64,000 nucleotides of DNA, from contig CAWFXP010000011.1 in assembly GCA_963819905.1 (NCBI GenBank), positions 62,001 through 126,000 of the forward strand. Reading direction: 5' to 3'. The position numbers were made by a program, and so were the translations under genes. The DNA is from CAWCQC01 sp963819905 (GTDB lineage Bacteria > Actinomycetota > Thermoleophilia > Gaiellales > Gaiellaceae). The notes under the pieces are model-generated. The model was not told the DNA's origin. It did no database searches and worked only from the letters and a program-made list of their open reading frames with translations. Below, piece after piece: positions 17,479-25,857 of the stretch (positions are counted from its first letter, which is position 1; every line of letters begins with the position of its first letter).

Positions 17479-18890
17479 CGCTCGTCGGCTTCATGGGGGC
17501 CGGCAAGTCGACCGCCGGCGCCGAGGTCGCGCGCCTGCTCGAGCGTCCGTTCGTCGACGTCGACGCCGAGCTCGAGTCCCGCCACGGTCTCAGCATCCCC
17601 GCCCTCTTCGATCGGGACGGCGAGGCCCGGTTCCGGGAGATCGAGAGCGAGGCGACCCGCGAGCTGCTCGCCGTCCGCGAACCGGCCGTGCTCGCGCTCG
17701 GCGGGGGAGCGCTGGGGCGGGCAGAGACGCGCGAAGCGCTCCACGAGCACGCGTTCACGATCTGGCTCGACGTGGGTGTCGACGAGTCGTGGCGGCGCGT
17801 CAGGCGAAGCGACCGGCCGCTCGCCCGTGACGAGGAGCGGTTCCGTCGGCTGTACGAGGAGCGACGCGCGACCTACGCCGAGGCTGCCGACGCGGTCACT
17901 GCGGGGGTGGACGGCGTCCTCCTGGCCGCGGGCGGAATCGTCGTCGAGCGCGGAGCGCTCGCGCGTCTCGAGGAGCTCGTCCCGGGAAGCGGGCAGCTGG
18001 CGCTGATCGCCGACGAGGGCGTTCTTCCGCTCCACCGGCCGGAGCTCGGCGAGCGCCTGACGTCGTCCCACACCGTCCCCTCGGGCGAGCGTGCGAAATC
18101 GCTGGACGTCTGCGCGAGGCTCTGGGACGAGTTGCAGCTCGACCGTTCGGGCACGGTGGTGGCGCTGGGCGGGGGCACGACGACCGACGTGGCCGGGTTC
18201 GTCGCGGCGACGTATCTCCGCGGCGTCCGCTGGGTGCCGGTGCCCTCGACGCTGGTCGGCCAGGTCGATGCGGCCATCGGCGGCAAGACCGGGATCGACC
18301 TCGAGCACGGCAAGAACCTGGTCGGCGCGTTCCATCCGCCCGCCCGGGTGGTGATCGACCCGAGCCTGCTCGAGACACTCCCGCCCGCCCTGCGCGCCGA
18401 GGGGATGGCCGAGGTTGTCAAGACCGGGCTGCTCGCCGGCCGGGAGGTCTGGCGCCTCGACGACGACGGGATCGTGCGGGCCTGCGCCGCATTCAAGGCC
18501 TCGGTCGTGCTTGCGGATCCGACCGAGCAGGGGCGGCGGACGATCCTCAACCTCGGTCACACGTTCGCGCACGGGCTCGAGGCGGCGGGCGGCTACAAGG
18601 GCCCGACGCACGGCCAGGCTGTGGCGCTCGGGCTCCGCGCCGCGCTCCGTCTCTCGATCCGCCACCTGGGGCTCGACGCAGGCGTCCTCGAGAAGGTCGA
18701 GGCGCTCTTGCCCTGCGAGCCCGCCCGTGTCGATCCCGAGGCCGCCTGGGAGGCCATGGCCCGCGACAAGAAGGCGCTCGCGGGCCGCGTGCGGCTCGTC
18801 CTCCTCGAAGCGCCCGGCGCGCCGGTCTTCCCGGTCGAGCTGCCCGCGGAGGAGGTTCGGGCCGAGGTCGGGCGCCTCGCCCAGTCCTGA
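17451..18890 (+). CDS. aroKB: Shikimate kinase / 3-dehydroquinate synthase fusion
   Basis: Single 479-residue protein. The N-terminal shikimate kinase has the P-loop LVGFMGAGKSTAGAEVA, the shikimate-binding DRDGEARFREIES and LALGGGALG. From about residue 185 the 3-dehydroquinate synthase follows: VPSGERAKSL, ALGGGTTTDVAGFVAATYLRG, PSTLVGQVDAAIGGKTGID and the metal His in NLGHTFAHGLE and THGQAV. Start ATG 17451 lies inside aroC and gives only a short lead before the kinase. The same fusion is known from Thermotoga (AroKB). Covers steps 2 and 5 of the pathway. Confidence 0.92.
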   Translation: MGPAHGRHLALVGFMGAGKSTAGAEVARLLERPFVDVDAELESRHGLSIPALFDRDGEARFREIESEATRELLAVREPAVLALGGGALGRAETREALHEHAFTIWLDVGVDESWRRVRRSDRPLARDEERFRRLYEERRATYAEAADAVTAGVDGVLLAAGGIVVERGALARLEELVPGSGQLALIADEGVLPLHRPELGERLTSSHTVPSGERAKSLDVCARLWDELQLDRSGTVVALGGGTTTDVAGFVAATYLRGVRWVPVPSTLVGQVDAAIGGKTGIDLEHGKNLVGAFHPPARVVIDPSLLETLPPALRAEGMAEVVKTGLLAGREVWRLDDDGIVRACAAFKASVVLADPTEQGRRTILNLGHTFAHGLEAAGGYKGPTHGQAVALGLRAALRLSIRHLGLDAGVLEKVEALLPCEPARVDPEAAWEAMARDKKALAGRVRLVLLEAPGAPVFPVELPAEEVRAEVGRLAQS

Positions 18891-18921
18891 GCCCCCGGTT
18901 CGTCCGAGGGCACGGGCGAAG

Positions 18922-18927
18922 TAGACT
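18922..18927 (+). promoter_or_regulatory. -10 element TAGACT for aroQ
   Basis: TAGACT ends 9 bases before GTG 18937. Confidence 0.55.
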
Positions 18928-18936
18928 CGCCCGGTC

Positions 18937-19365
18937 GTGCGCATCGCCGTCCTGAACGGGGTGAACCTGAACGCGCTCGCCGATCGCGACCCGTCGCTCT
19001 ACGGCGGAATGAGCTACGACGAGCTCGAGACCCGCATCTACGAATGGGCGATGGAGCTCGACGCGTCCGTGCGGTGCTTCCAGACGAACCACGAGGGCCA
19101 GCTCGTCGACTGGTGCCACGAGATCAGGCTCTGGGTCGACGGCGTCGTCGTCAACCCCGGCGCCTGGACGCACTACAGCTATGCGATCCGCGACGCCATC
19201 GAGCTGTTCACGGTGCCCGTGGTCGAGGTGCACCTTTCGAACATCGCCGAGCGGGAGGAGTGGCGCCGCACCTCCGTGCTCGAGGACGTCGTCTCCCACC
19301 GGGTCGTGGGCAAGGGGCCGGAGGGCTACCAGGAGGCGCTCGCCTGGCTGGCGGGAGCGTCGTGA
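18937..19365 (+). CDS. aroQ: Type II 3-dehydroquinate dehydratase
   Basis: Dehydrates 3-dehydroquinate to 3-dehydroshikimate as a dodecameric flavodoxin-like enzyme. Seen are LNGVNLNALADRDPSLYGG with the catalytic Tyr, FQTNHEGQLVDWCHE, VVNPGAWTHYSYAIRDAI (family form is NPGAYTHTSVA), and EVHLSNIAEREEWRRTSV with the catalytic-site His. One hundred forty-two residues. The lead-in differs slightly from the usual LLGxREPxxYG. GTGA overlap with the peptidase downstream. Confidence 0.9.
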   Translation: MRIAVLNGVNLNALADRDPSLYGGMSYDELETRIYEWAMELDASVRCFQTNHEGQLVDWCHEIRLWVDGVVVNPGAWTHYSYAIRDAIELFTVPVVEVHLSNIAEREEWRRTSVLEDVVSHRVVGKGPEGYQEALAWLAGAS

Positions 19366-20417
19366 GCGCGCGGCTCGATGCGCTCCGGGAGTCGCTCGCC
19401 GCGCTCGGGGTCGACGCGCTGCTCGTCACGAACGGGGTGAACGTCCGCTACCTGTGCGGGTTCCAGAGCTCGAATGCCGCGCTGCTCGTCGACGCAGACC
19501 GCGTGCTCCTTCTCACCGACGGCCGCTACATCGAGGCGGCCGGCGGAGTTCCCGGGGTCGACGCGGTCGAGATCACGAACGAGCCCCCGAACGACCTCCG
19601 GGGCCGCCTGGCCGAGCTCGCGCGCGGACGGGTCGGCTTCGAGGCCGCGGCCGTGACCGTCGCGGGGCACGCGAAGCTCGCCGCGAGCGGCGTCGAGCTC
19701 GTTCCCACCGAGCGTGCCGTCGAGCGCCTTCGCGCGGTGAAGGACGCGGGCGAGCTGGACGCGATCCGCGCGGCCGCCGCGCTCGGGGATCGGCTCTTCG
19801 AGCGCCTCGCCGCCGAGCCGGTCGTCGGCCGGACCGAGGCGGAGCTCGCCTGGTGGATCGAGCTGACCTTCAGAGAGCTCGGCGCGGATGGTCTGTCCTT
19901 CCCCTCGATCGTCGGGAGCGGCCCCAACGCCGCGCGTCCTCACCACCACCCGGGCGACCGCCGGATCGAGCCGGACGAGACGCTGCTCGTGGACTGCGGC
20001 TGCATCCTCGACGGGTACTGCTCGGACTGCACGCGGACGTTCTCGACCGGTGCGCTCCCGCCCGAGGTCGAGGAGGCGTACGCAGCCTGCCTGGAGGCAC
20101 AGCGCGCCACGCTCGCCGCGGTGACGCCCGGCGCGCGCTGCGTCGAGGTAGACGCCGTGGCGCGCGGCCTGGTCGAGGCGGCCGGCTACACCGTCTTCCA
20201 CAACGTCGGCCACAGCCTCGGGCTGGAGATCCACGAGGATCCCCGGCTCGCGAAGGGATCGACGGACGTGCTCGAGGCAGGGAACGTCGTCACCGTCGAG
20301 CCGGGGGTCTACCTGGCCGGCCTGGCGGGCATCCGGATCGAGGATCTCGTGATCGTCGGCGCCGGCGGGCCGGAGGTGCTGACGTCGTTTCCGAAGGAGC
20401 TGCGCCAGGTGGGTTGA
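19362..20417 (+). CDS. Xaa-Pro peptidase (aminopeptidase P / PepQ family)
   Basis: M24 metallopeptidase releasing N-terminal residues before proline. The N-terminal creatinase-type domain covers about residues 1-125; the pita-bread domain has the five metal ligands in VDCGCILDGYCSDCTRTF (two Asp), NVGHSLGLEIHE (His), VTVEPGVYL (Glu) and GIRIEDLVI (Glu). Three hundred fifty-one residues. A cytosolic enzyme immediately before efp, an arrangement conserved from Bacillus to actinobacteria; EF-P serves proline-rich stretches, so the pairing is functionally sensible. Confidence 0.88.
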   Translation: MSARLDALRESLAALGVDALLVTNGVNVRYLCGFQSSNAALLVDADRVLLLTDGRYIEAAGGVPGVDAVEITNEPPNDLRGRLAELARGRVGFEAAAVTVAGHAKLAASGVELVPTERAVERLRAVKDAGELDAIRAAAALGDRLFERLAAEPVVGRTEAELAWWIELTFRELGADGLSFPSIVGSGPNAARPHHHPGDRRIEPDETLLVDCGCILDGYCSDCTRTFSTGALPPEVEEAYAACLEAQRATLAAVTPGARCVEVDAVARGLVEAAGYTVFHNVGHSLGLEIHEDPRLAKGSTDVLEAGNVVTVEPGVYLAGLAGIRIEDLVIVGAGGPEVLTSFPKELRQVG

Positions 20418-20446
20418 GGTCCCGCTGCCGGCCAGGGCTCGGGACC
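20418..20446 (+). terminator. Hairpin after the Xaa-Pro peptidase
   Basis: Stem GGTCCCG / CGGGACC of 7 bp with a 15-base loop starting right at the peptidase stop, before the efp promoter. Confidence 0.4.
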
Positions 20447-20467
20447 GGGCCGGGCTGGAGCCGCCGC

Positions 20468-20473
20468 TAGAAT
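20468..20473 (+). promoter_or_regulatory. -10 element TAGAAT for efp
   Basis: TAGAAT ends 8 bases before GTG 20482. Confidence 0.6.
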
Positions 20474-20481
20474 CCAGCCCC

Positions 20482-21048
20482 GTGGCCGAGACGATCTCCA
20501 CGAACCAGTTCAAGAACGGCATGCACGTCGAGCTCGACGGGCAGGTCTGGCGCATCGTCGAGTTCCAGCACGTCAAGCCCGGCAAGGGCGGCGCGTTCGT
20601 CCGCACGAAACTCAAGAACGCCGAGTCCGGATCCGTCGTCGACCGCACCTTCCGGGCCGGCGAGAAGATGCCGCGCGTCCACACGGAGACGAAGAGCGTG
20701 CAGTACCTCTACGACGCCGGCGACGAGGTCGTGTTCATGGACTCCGAGTCGTACGAGCAGATCTCGTTTCCGCGGGGGGAGGTCACGTCCCAGCTCGAGT
20801 TCCTCCTCCCCTCGAGCTCAGTCATGCTCCTCACGCTCGACGGCCGGCCGGGCGGGATCGAGCTTCCTGCCTCGGTCGAGCTCGCGGTGACCGAGACCGA
20901 GCCGGGGGTCAAGGGGGACACGGTGTCGAACGTCACGAAGCCGGCGACGCTCGAGACAGGAGCGGTCGTCCAGGTCCCGCTCTTCGTGAACGTCGGCGAC
21001 CGGATCAAGGTCGACACGCGCGAGCGCCGGTACATCTCGCGCGCCTGA
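20482..21048 (+). CDS. efp: Elongation factor P
   Basis: Ribosome-binding factor that relieves stalling at polyproline. Three beta-barrels in 188 residues: N-terminal KOW-like domain with the tip loop HVKPGKGGAFVRTK (tip Lys present), the middle DEVVFMDSESYEQ, and the C-terminal signature beginning VTKPATLETGAVVQVPLFVNVGD. No modification genes (epmA, epmB or rhamnosyl-type) are in the window. The stop is two bases from the GTG of the AccB fusion. Confidence 0.93.
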   Translation: MAETISTNQFKNGMHVELDGQVWRIVEFQHVKPGKGGAFVRTKLKNAESGSVVDRTFRAGEKMPRVHTETKSVQYLYDAGDEVVFMDSESYEQISFPRGEVTSQLEFLLPSSSVMLLTLDGRPGGIELPASVELAVTETEPGVKGDTVSNVTKPATLETGAVVQVPLFVNVGDRIKVDTRERRYISRA

Positions 21049-21049
21049 C

Positions 21050-22868
21050 GTGGCCGAGCTCTGGGACACGACGATCCGGCTCCTCAGTCAGGAGCCGCTC
21101 GCCCGGCACGTCGGCACTGCGAAGCTGCTCGAGCTGGCGGGCACCCTCGACCGGGCCGGCTTCGGCTGCCTCGAGGTGTCGGGGGGAGGGTGCTTCGACT
21201 CCCTCGTCGAGGGTGGCGTCGAGAGCCCGTGGGCACGGATCCGCGCGCTCGCCGCGCGGTGTCAGACGCCGCTCGGGATGGCTCTCCGCGGTCGCTTCCT
21301 GGTCGGCTCCCGCCCTCTCGCGGACGACCTCGTCCGACGCTTCGTCGCGAGCGCGGCCGAGAGCGGGATCGACGTCTTCCGGATCCACGATCCGCTCAAC
21401 GACGTCGCCAACCTCGTGCGTGCCGTCGAGGCGGTGCACGCGGCCGGCAAGGAAGCAGCGGTCGGGCTCGTGCACAACCCCGGACCGGCGGGGGCACGTG
21501 ACGAGCTCGTCGAGCCCGCGAAGCGCATCACGGAGCTGGGACCGTCGCGCATCATCGTCAACGACCCGGCGGGCTCGCTGGACGCTGCGCACGCCCGCGA
21601 GCTCGTCGAGCAGGTGCGGGAGGCGAGCGGTCTGCCCGTCGGGCTGTTCTGCCAGGGAGCCGCCGGACGCGCCCTCGCAGCCGCGCTCGAGGCGGCCCGC
21701 GGCGGCGCGACGCCGATCGGCTGCACGATCTACCCCGTCGCGGTCACGCTCTACCGCCCGTCGGCGGAGGCGCTCTCGCAGTCGCTCGCCGGCATCGGCC
21801 TGGGAACGGGTGTCGACATCGCGACTCTCTGGGAGGCCTGCGAGCTGGTCGACGCCTCGCTCGGCGACGTGCCGGTGCCGCCGCTCTCGCCTCGGGACGC
21901 CGTCCGGGCCGCGGAGCACCGGCTTCCGGCCGGCCTCGTCGCGAGCCTCGACGACCGCCTCCGGGTCTACGGGCTCGTCGGACCGCCTCGACGAGGTGCT
22001 CGAAGAGCTGGCCCGCGTGCGCATGGAATGCGGCTGGCCGCCGCTCTCCGCGCCGATCGCGAACATCGTCGGGTCGCAGGCGCTCCTGCACGTCCTCTCG
22101 GCTCAGCGCTGGCAGACGGTCGTCGACGAGATGCGCGCGCTCGTCGCCGGACGGTACGGGTCTCCGCCGCGCGAGGTCGACGCCGTGGTCGCCCGTGCGA
22201 TCGAGCTGACGGCCGCCGACTCGAGCGCCGAGCCCGACCCCGAGCCGGTGCGGCTCGAAGACGTACGTGATTCGGCGAAGGGGATCGCCTCGAGCGAGGA
22301 GGAGCTGCTGCTCGTCGCTCTCTTCGGCGAGTCGGCAGAGTCGCTCCTGCGCACCGTGCGCGCCCGCGCCCGGGGCGAAGAGACGCTCGAGACCGGAGGC
22401 GTCGAGGAGTCGCGAGCCGACCGGATCCGTGAGCTGATCGACCTCGTGCAGGCGTCGGGGATCGGCGAGGTGACGATCGAGGAAGGGGAGATGCGCGTCA
22501 CCGTCCGGCGAAGTGACGAGCGGCTCGAGGCAGCCGTCCCCGAGACGCCGCTTGCCCCGGCGCCGGAGCCTCAGGACGAACCCGTCGGGCCGCGGGACAA
22601 CGGGCTCGTCCGGGTCGAGTCGCCGATGGTCGGCATGTTCTACCGGGCGCCGCAGCCCGAGGCGGAGCCTTTCGTCGAGGTCGGCGACGCCGTCGCCATC
22701 GGACAGACGCTCTGCATCCTCGAGGCGATGAAGCTCATGAACGAGGTCAAGTCGGAGCTCGAGGCGGTCGTCCGCGGCATCCACGTCGAGAACGCCCAGC
22801 CCGTCGAGTTCGGGCAGCTCCTGTTCGAGCTCGAGCCGGTCGACGGGCGCCCGCTCGACGCCGTCTAG
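21050..22868 (+). CDS. accB: AccB biotin carrier fused behind a carboxyltransferase-like domain lacking its metal site (+1 frame change)
   Basis: About 605 residues, in two frames joined by a +1 change at 21980-21981. Residues 1-270 follow the OadA/PycB carboxyltransferase fold (LWDTTIR, GGGCFDS, DVFRIHDPLND), and the conserved carboxylase region continues to about 430 (GSQALLHVL, YGSPPREVD, ALFGESAESLL). An AccB-type leader (IRELIDLVQASGIGEVTIEEGEMRV) and a biotinyl domain with ILEAMKLMNEV follow. The metal ligands of active enzymes are replaced: Asp of LRDAHQ by Leu, the carbamylated Lys of IKD by Asn (IVNDPAG), and His-x-His by Phe-x-Gln (LFCQG). Between efp and accC-nusB, where accB normally sits, it is probably the AccB of acetyl-CoA carboxylase. 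Confidence 0.82.
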
Positions 22869-22879
22869 CCGTCCTGGCC

Positions 22880-24232
22880 GTGTTCGATCGGATCCTCATC
22901 GCCAACCGAGGGGAGATTGCCGTCCGCGTCGTTCGCGCCTGCCACGAGCTCGGGATCGAGGCGGTCGCCGTCTTTTCGACCGCGGACCGCGATGCGCTTC
23001 ACGTACGGCTCGCCGACCGGGCGGTCTGCATCGGCCCGCCCACGCCGGCGCAGAGCTACCTGAGCATCGCGAGCGTCATCGGGGCGGCCGAGACGACCGG
23101 CTGCGACGCAGTCCACCCCGGCTACGGCTTCCTCAGCGAGAACGCCGACTTCGCCCGCGCCTGCGAGGACAACGGGCTCGTCTTCATCGGGCCGAGACCG
23201 GAGTCGATCGAGGCGATGGGCGACAAGGCCAGGGCGCGGGAGACGATGGCCGCCGCGGGCGTGCCGGTCGTGCCCGGGGCGTCGGAGCTCGACGAGTCGC
23301 AGCTTCGGCCCCTCGCAGACAGCCTCGGGTACCCCGTGCTGCTCAAGGCGACGGCCGGCGGCGGCGGTCGCGGCATGCGGCTGGTCGAGTCGCCCGGTGA
23401 GCTCGAGGCGTCGTTCCGGGCCGCGTCCGCGGAGGCCGAGGCGGCGTTCTCGGACGGCTCGCTCTACCTCGAGAAGGCGATCGAGCTCGCGCGCCACGTC
23501 GAGATCCAGGTGCTCTGCGACGGCGAGGGCGGCGTGCTGACGCTCGGCGAGCGGGACTGCTCGATCCAGCGACGGCATCAGAAGCTGATCGAGGAGACGC
23601 CTTCGCCCGGCGTCACGCAGCGCCTCCGCGACGAGCTCGAGGACGCCGCGGCGCGGGCCTGCGCGTCGATGCGCTACCGCGGCGCCGGGACGCTCGAGTT
23701 CCTGGTCGACGGCGACGAGTTCTACTTCATCGAGATGAACACGCGGCTGCAGGTCGAGCACCCCGTGTCCGAGCTGGTGACGGGCGTCGATCTCGTCCGC
23801 GGGCAGATCCGCGTCGCGGCCGGGGAGGGGTTACCGGCGACGGGGCGGGCCGAGCGCCGCGGCCACGCGATCGAGATCCGGATCAACGCGGAGGACCCGT
23901 CGCGCGGCTTCCTGCCGGCGCCGGGCACGATCACGCGATTCCGTCCGCCGCTCGGGGCCGGCGTGCGCGTCGATACCCACGTCTACGAGGGGTACACGAT
24001 CCCGCCGACGTACGACTCCCTCCTCGCGAAGCTGGTCGTCTGGGACGAGGATCGGCCGCGGTCGCTCGCCAGGCTCGGACGGGCACTCGCCGAGCTCGAG
24101 CTCGACGGGGTGCCGACGACCAGGGGCCTCGCGGCCGAGATCGTCGCCAGCGCGGACTTCACCGCCGGGGCCTACACGACCGCGTATCTCGACGATGCCG
24201 TGGGGCGACTTCTCACCCTCGGAGCGCCATGA
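22880..24232 (+). CDS. accC: Biotin carboxylase
   Basis: ATP-dependent carboxylation of biotin on the carrier protein, first half-reaction of acetyl-CoA carboxylase. ATP-grasp enzyme of 450 residues: ILIANRGEIAVRVVRACHELG, HPGYGFLSENADFA, the glycine loop KATAGGGGRGMR, ERDCSIQRRHQKLIEE, and FIEMNTRLQVEHPVSELVTGVDLV with the metal-binding Glu and catalytic Arg. Twelve bases after the AccB fusion and overlapping nusB by four bases (ATGA), so one transcript. No carboxyltransferase AccA/AccD is in the window. Confidence 0.93.
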   Translation: MFDRILIANRGEIAVRVVRACHELGIEAVAVFSTADRDALHVRLADRAVCIGPPTPAQSYLSIASVIGAAETTGCDAVHPGYGFLSENADFARACEDNGLVFIGPRPESIEAMGDKARARETMAAAGVPVVPGASELDESQLRPLADSLGYPVLLKATAGGGGRGMRLVESPGELEASFRAASAEAEAAFSDGSLYLEKAIELARHVEIQVLCDGEGGVLTLGERDCSIQRRHQKLIEETPSPGVTQRLRDELEDAAARACASMRYRGAGTLEFLVDGDEFYFIEMNTRLQVEHPVSELVTGVDLVRGQIRVAAGEGLPATGRAERRGHAIEIRINAEDPSRGFLPAPGTITRFRPPLGAGVRVDTHVYEGYTIPPTYDSLLAKLVVWDEDRPRSLARLGRALAELELDGVPTTRGLAAEIVASADFTAGAYTTAYLDDAVGRLLTLGAP

Positions 24233-24603
24233 GCGGACGTCGGGCAGCTCGCCGCCAGGCGCTCTTCCTCCTCTACCAGTGGGATCTCACGGGGCAGCCG
24301 CTCGCGTCGCTGCACGAGGGCGAGATCGATCCGTTTGCCCGCACGCTGGCGGAGGAGGTCGTCGAGAGGGCTCCTTCGCTCGACCGGCGGATCACCGAAG
24401 CCGCGCTCGGCTGGACGGCCGACCGCCTCGGGATCGTCGAGCGAAACGTCCTCCGCATGGCGATTCGTGAGCTCGACCGCGGTGAGGTTCCGGTCGAGGT
24501 CGCCGTGAACGAGGCGGTAAACCTGGCCAAGCGGTTCGCCTCGGGCGAGGCGGCGAGCCTCGTCAACGGCATCCTCGGCCACATCGTGCGGGAGGCCGCG
24601 TAG
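24229..24603 (+). CDS. nusB: Transcription antitermination factor NusB
   Basis: All-helical factor that binds boxA with S10 during rRNA transcription. One hundred twenty-four residues: RRAARRQALFLLYQWDLTG at the start, RITEAALGWTADRLGIVERNVLRMAIREL in the middle, and VPVEVAVNEAVNLAKRFASGEAASLVNGILG at the end are all typical. ATG shares four bases with the accC stop. The accC-nusB order is widely conserved. Confidence 0.92.
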   Translation: MSGRRAARRQALFLLYQWDLTGQPLASLHEGEIDPFARTLAEEVVERAPSLDRRITEAALGWTADRLGIVERNVLRMAIRELDRGEVPVEVAVNEAVNLAKRFASGEAASLVNGILGHIVREAA

Positions 24604-24645
24604 CGTGCCGTGGGGCGCACGGCGGAAGCTCTCCGGCCGGCGCGT

Positions 24646-24651
24646 TAGGGT
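24646..24651 (+). promoter_or_regulatory. -10 element TAGGGT for the 24658 gene
   Basis: TAGGGT ends 6 bases before GTG 24658. Confidence 0.45.
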
Positions 24652-24657
24652 AGGCAC

Positions 24658-24855
24658 GTGAGCGAGCCGGAGGTCTCGACCGAGCGTCTTCAGAGCCTGC
24701 TCGACCGGCTCGAGGACGCCCGCCGTCGCCTGGAGGAGGCAGAGGACTCCGAAGCCGCGGTCGACGTCCTCAAGGACCTGGCCGAGCTGGCGAAGGAGGC
24801 CCAGGCCGAGATCGAGCGACAGCGGCGCGGGGGGTCGGATGCACCGTCCGGATGA
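24658..24855 (+). CDS. Small coiled-coil protein in the xseB position
   Basis: Sixty-five residues, almost entirely charged helix (RLQSLLDRLEDARRRLEEAEDS, then VDVLKDLAELAKEAQAEIERQRR). It sits just before ispA, where exonuclease VII small subunit is often found, but it lacks the XseB pattern (a short helix, GxLPLEESL, then another helix) and no xseA is near. Safer to call it an uncharacterised coiled-coil protein. Its end overlaps the ispA start by 17 bases. Confidence 0.6.
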   Translation: MSEPEVSTERLQSLLDRLEDARRRLEEAEDSEAAVDVLKDLAELAKEAQAEIERQRRGGSDAPSG

Positions 24856-25678
24856 GCTCCGAGCGCTCGCGGAGGCCTACCTCGGCGAGCTCACGTTCTC
24901 GGCCGATCTCGGGCGGATGGAGGACGCGCTGCGCTACTCGCTCCTCGGCGGGGGCAAGCGGATCAGACCCGTGCTCTGCCTCGCGACCGGAGAGGCGCTC
25001 GGACGTGAACCGGGCGAGCTGCTGCCGGCGGCGTGCGCGCTCGAGCTCGTCCATACGTTCAGCCTCGTCCACGACGATCTGCCCGCGCTCGACGACGACG
25101 ATCTGCGGCGGGGGCAGCCGAGCGCCCACGTCGCCTTCGGCGAAGCGGTCGCAATCCTCGGCGGCGACGCGCTGCTGGCGGAGGCGTTCCGTCTCGCGCT
25201 TCGGTATCCGACCCCGGGGCCTGCCCGCGAGCTCGCCTCGGCGACGCTCGGGATGATCGGGGGACAGTACGTCGACATCACGACCAACGGCGAGCTCGAC
25301 GCCGACGGTCTGGTCGCTCTCCACCGGTTGAAGACCGGCAAGCTGCTCGGCGCCTGCGTCGGCTGTGCGCTCGAGGTGGCCCGCGTTCCGGCCTCGGAGC
25401 AGGAGCCCTGGCGCGCGTTCGGCGACGAGATCGGTCTTCTCTTCCAGATCGTCGACGACATCCTCGACGCGACCGGGACCGCCGAGGAGCTCGGCAAGAC
25501 GCCGGGGAAGGACGAGGCGGCCGGCAAGGTCACCTACGTGTCGGTGCACGGCCTCGACCGGGCGCGCGAGATCGCCGACGAGACGCGCCGGCGGGTCGAG
25601 ACAACGCTGGCCGCCCTTCCAGCCGACACCTCGGTGCTCTCAGAGCTCGTCGCGACCATCCGCGACCGGCACGCCTAG
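24839..25678 (+). CDS. ispA: Polyprenyl (farnesyl/geranyl-type) diphosphate synthase
   Basis: Chain-elongating prenyltransferase, 279 residues. First Asp-rich motif LVHDDLPALDDDDLRRG is of the bacterial farnesyl type (two extra residues in the motif); GGGKRIRP precedes it and the second motif is LLFQIVDDILDATG, with GKDEAAGKVTYVSVHGLD near the end. Supplies C15/C20 diphosphate for undecaprenol, menaquinone or similar. A dxs gene, the usual downstream partner, is absent; a transposase occupies the spot. Confidence 0.9.
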   Translation: MHRPDELRALAEAYLGELTFSADLGRMEDALRYSLLGGGKRIRPVLCLATGEALGREPGELLPAACALELVHTFSLVHDDLPALDDDDLRRGQPSAHVAFGEAVAILGGDALLAEAFRLALRYPTPGPARELASATLGMIGGQYVDITTNGELDADGLVALHRLKTGKLLGACVGCALEVARVPASEQEPWRAFGDEIGLLFQIVDDILDATGTAEELGKTPGKDEAAGKVTYVSVHGLDRAREIADETRRRVETTLAALPADTSVLSELVATIRDRHA

Positions 25679-25700
25679 CGCGAGCGTTCTCGCGAGCCGA

Positions 25701-25734
25701 GCCCGGCGCGCCTCGGGAGGCGTCCGAGCCGGGC
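25701..25734 (+). terminator. Nested hairpin after ispA
   Basis: Outer stem GCCCGGC (25701-25707) / GCCGGGC (25728-25734) enclosing GCCTC-GG-GAGGC (25710-25721). May terminate ispA or belong to the RAYT-linked repeat region. Confidence 0.45.
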
Positions 25735-25752
25735 GGGCGCGCTCGAAAACCA

Positions 25753-25765
25753 GGGGTCAGACCCC
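25753..25765. repeat. GGGGTCAGACCCC palindrome next to the RAYT gene
   Basis: Thirteen-base palindrome GGGGTC-A-GACCCC (flanked CCA...GG) about 95 bases upstream of the RAYT start. Motifs of this type commonly accompany RAYT-class genes and are candidate processing sites of the transposase. Confidence 0.5.
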
Positions 25766-25844
25766 GGATGAGGTTGCGCGCAGTTCGTTCCGGAGTTGTT
25801 ACGAAGTTGGCTCACTTGGGCGGGTTCGGGGAGACGGCGCGGCC

Positions 25845-25850
25845 TAGAGT
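25845..25850 (+). promoter_or_regulatory. -10 element TAGAGT for the RAYT gene
   Basis: TAGAGT ends 7 bases before ATG 25858, so even this mobile-type gene carries the leaderless layout of the host. Confidence 0.45.
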
Positions 25851-25857
25851 CGGTCGC

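Noticed and set aside
24658..24855. Exonuclease VII small subunit XseB
   Set aside because: Position before ispA and small size fit, but the sequence is one long charged helix without the XseB helix-turn pattern, and no xseA is nearby.
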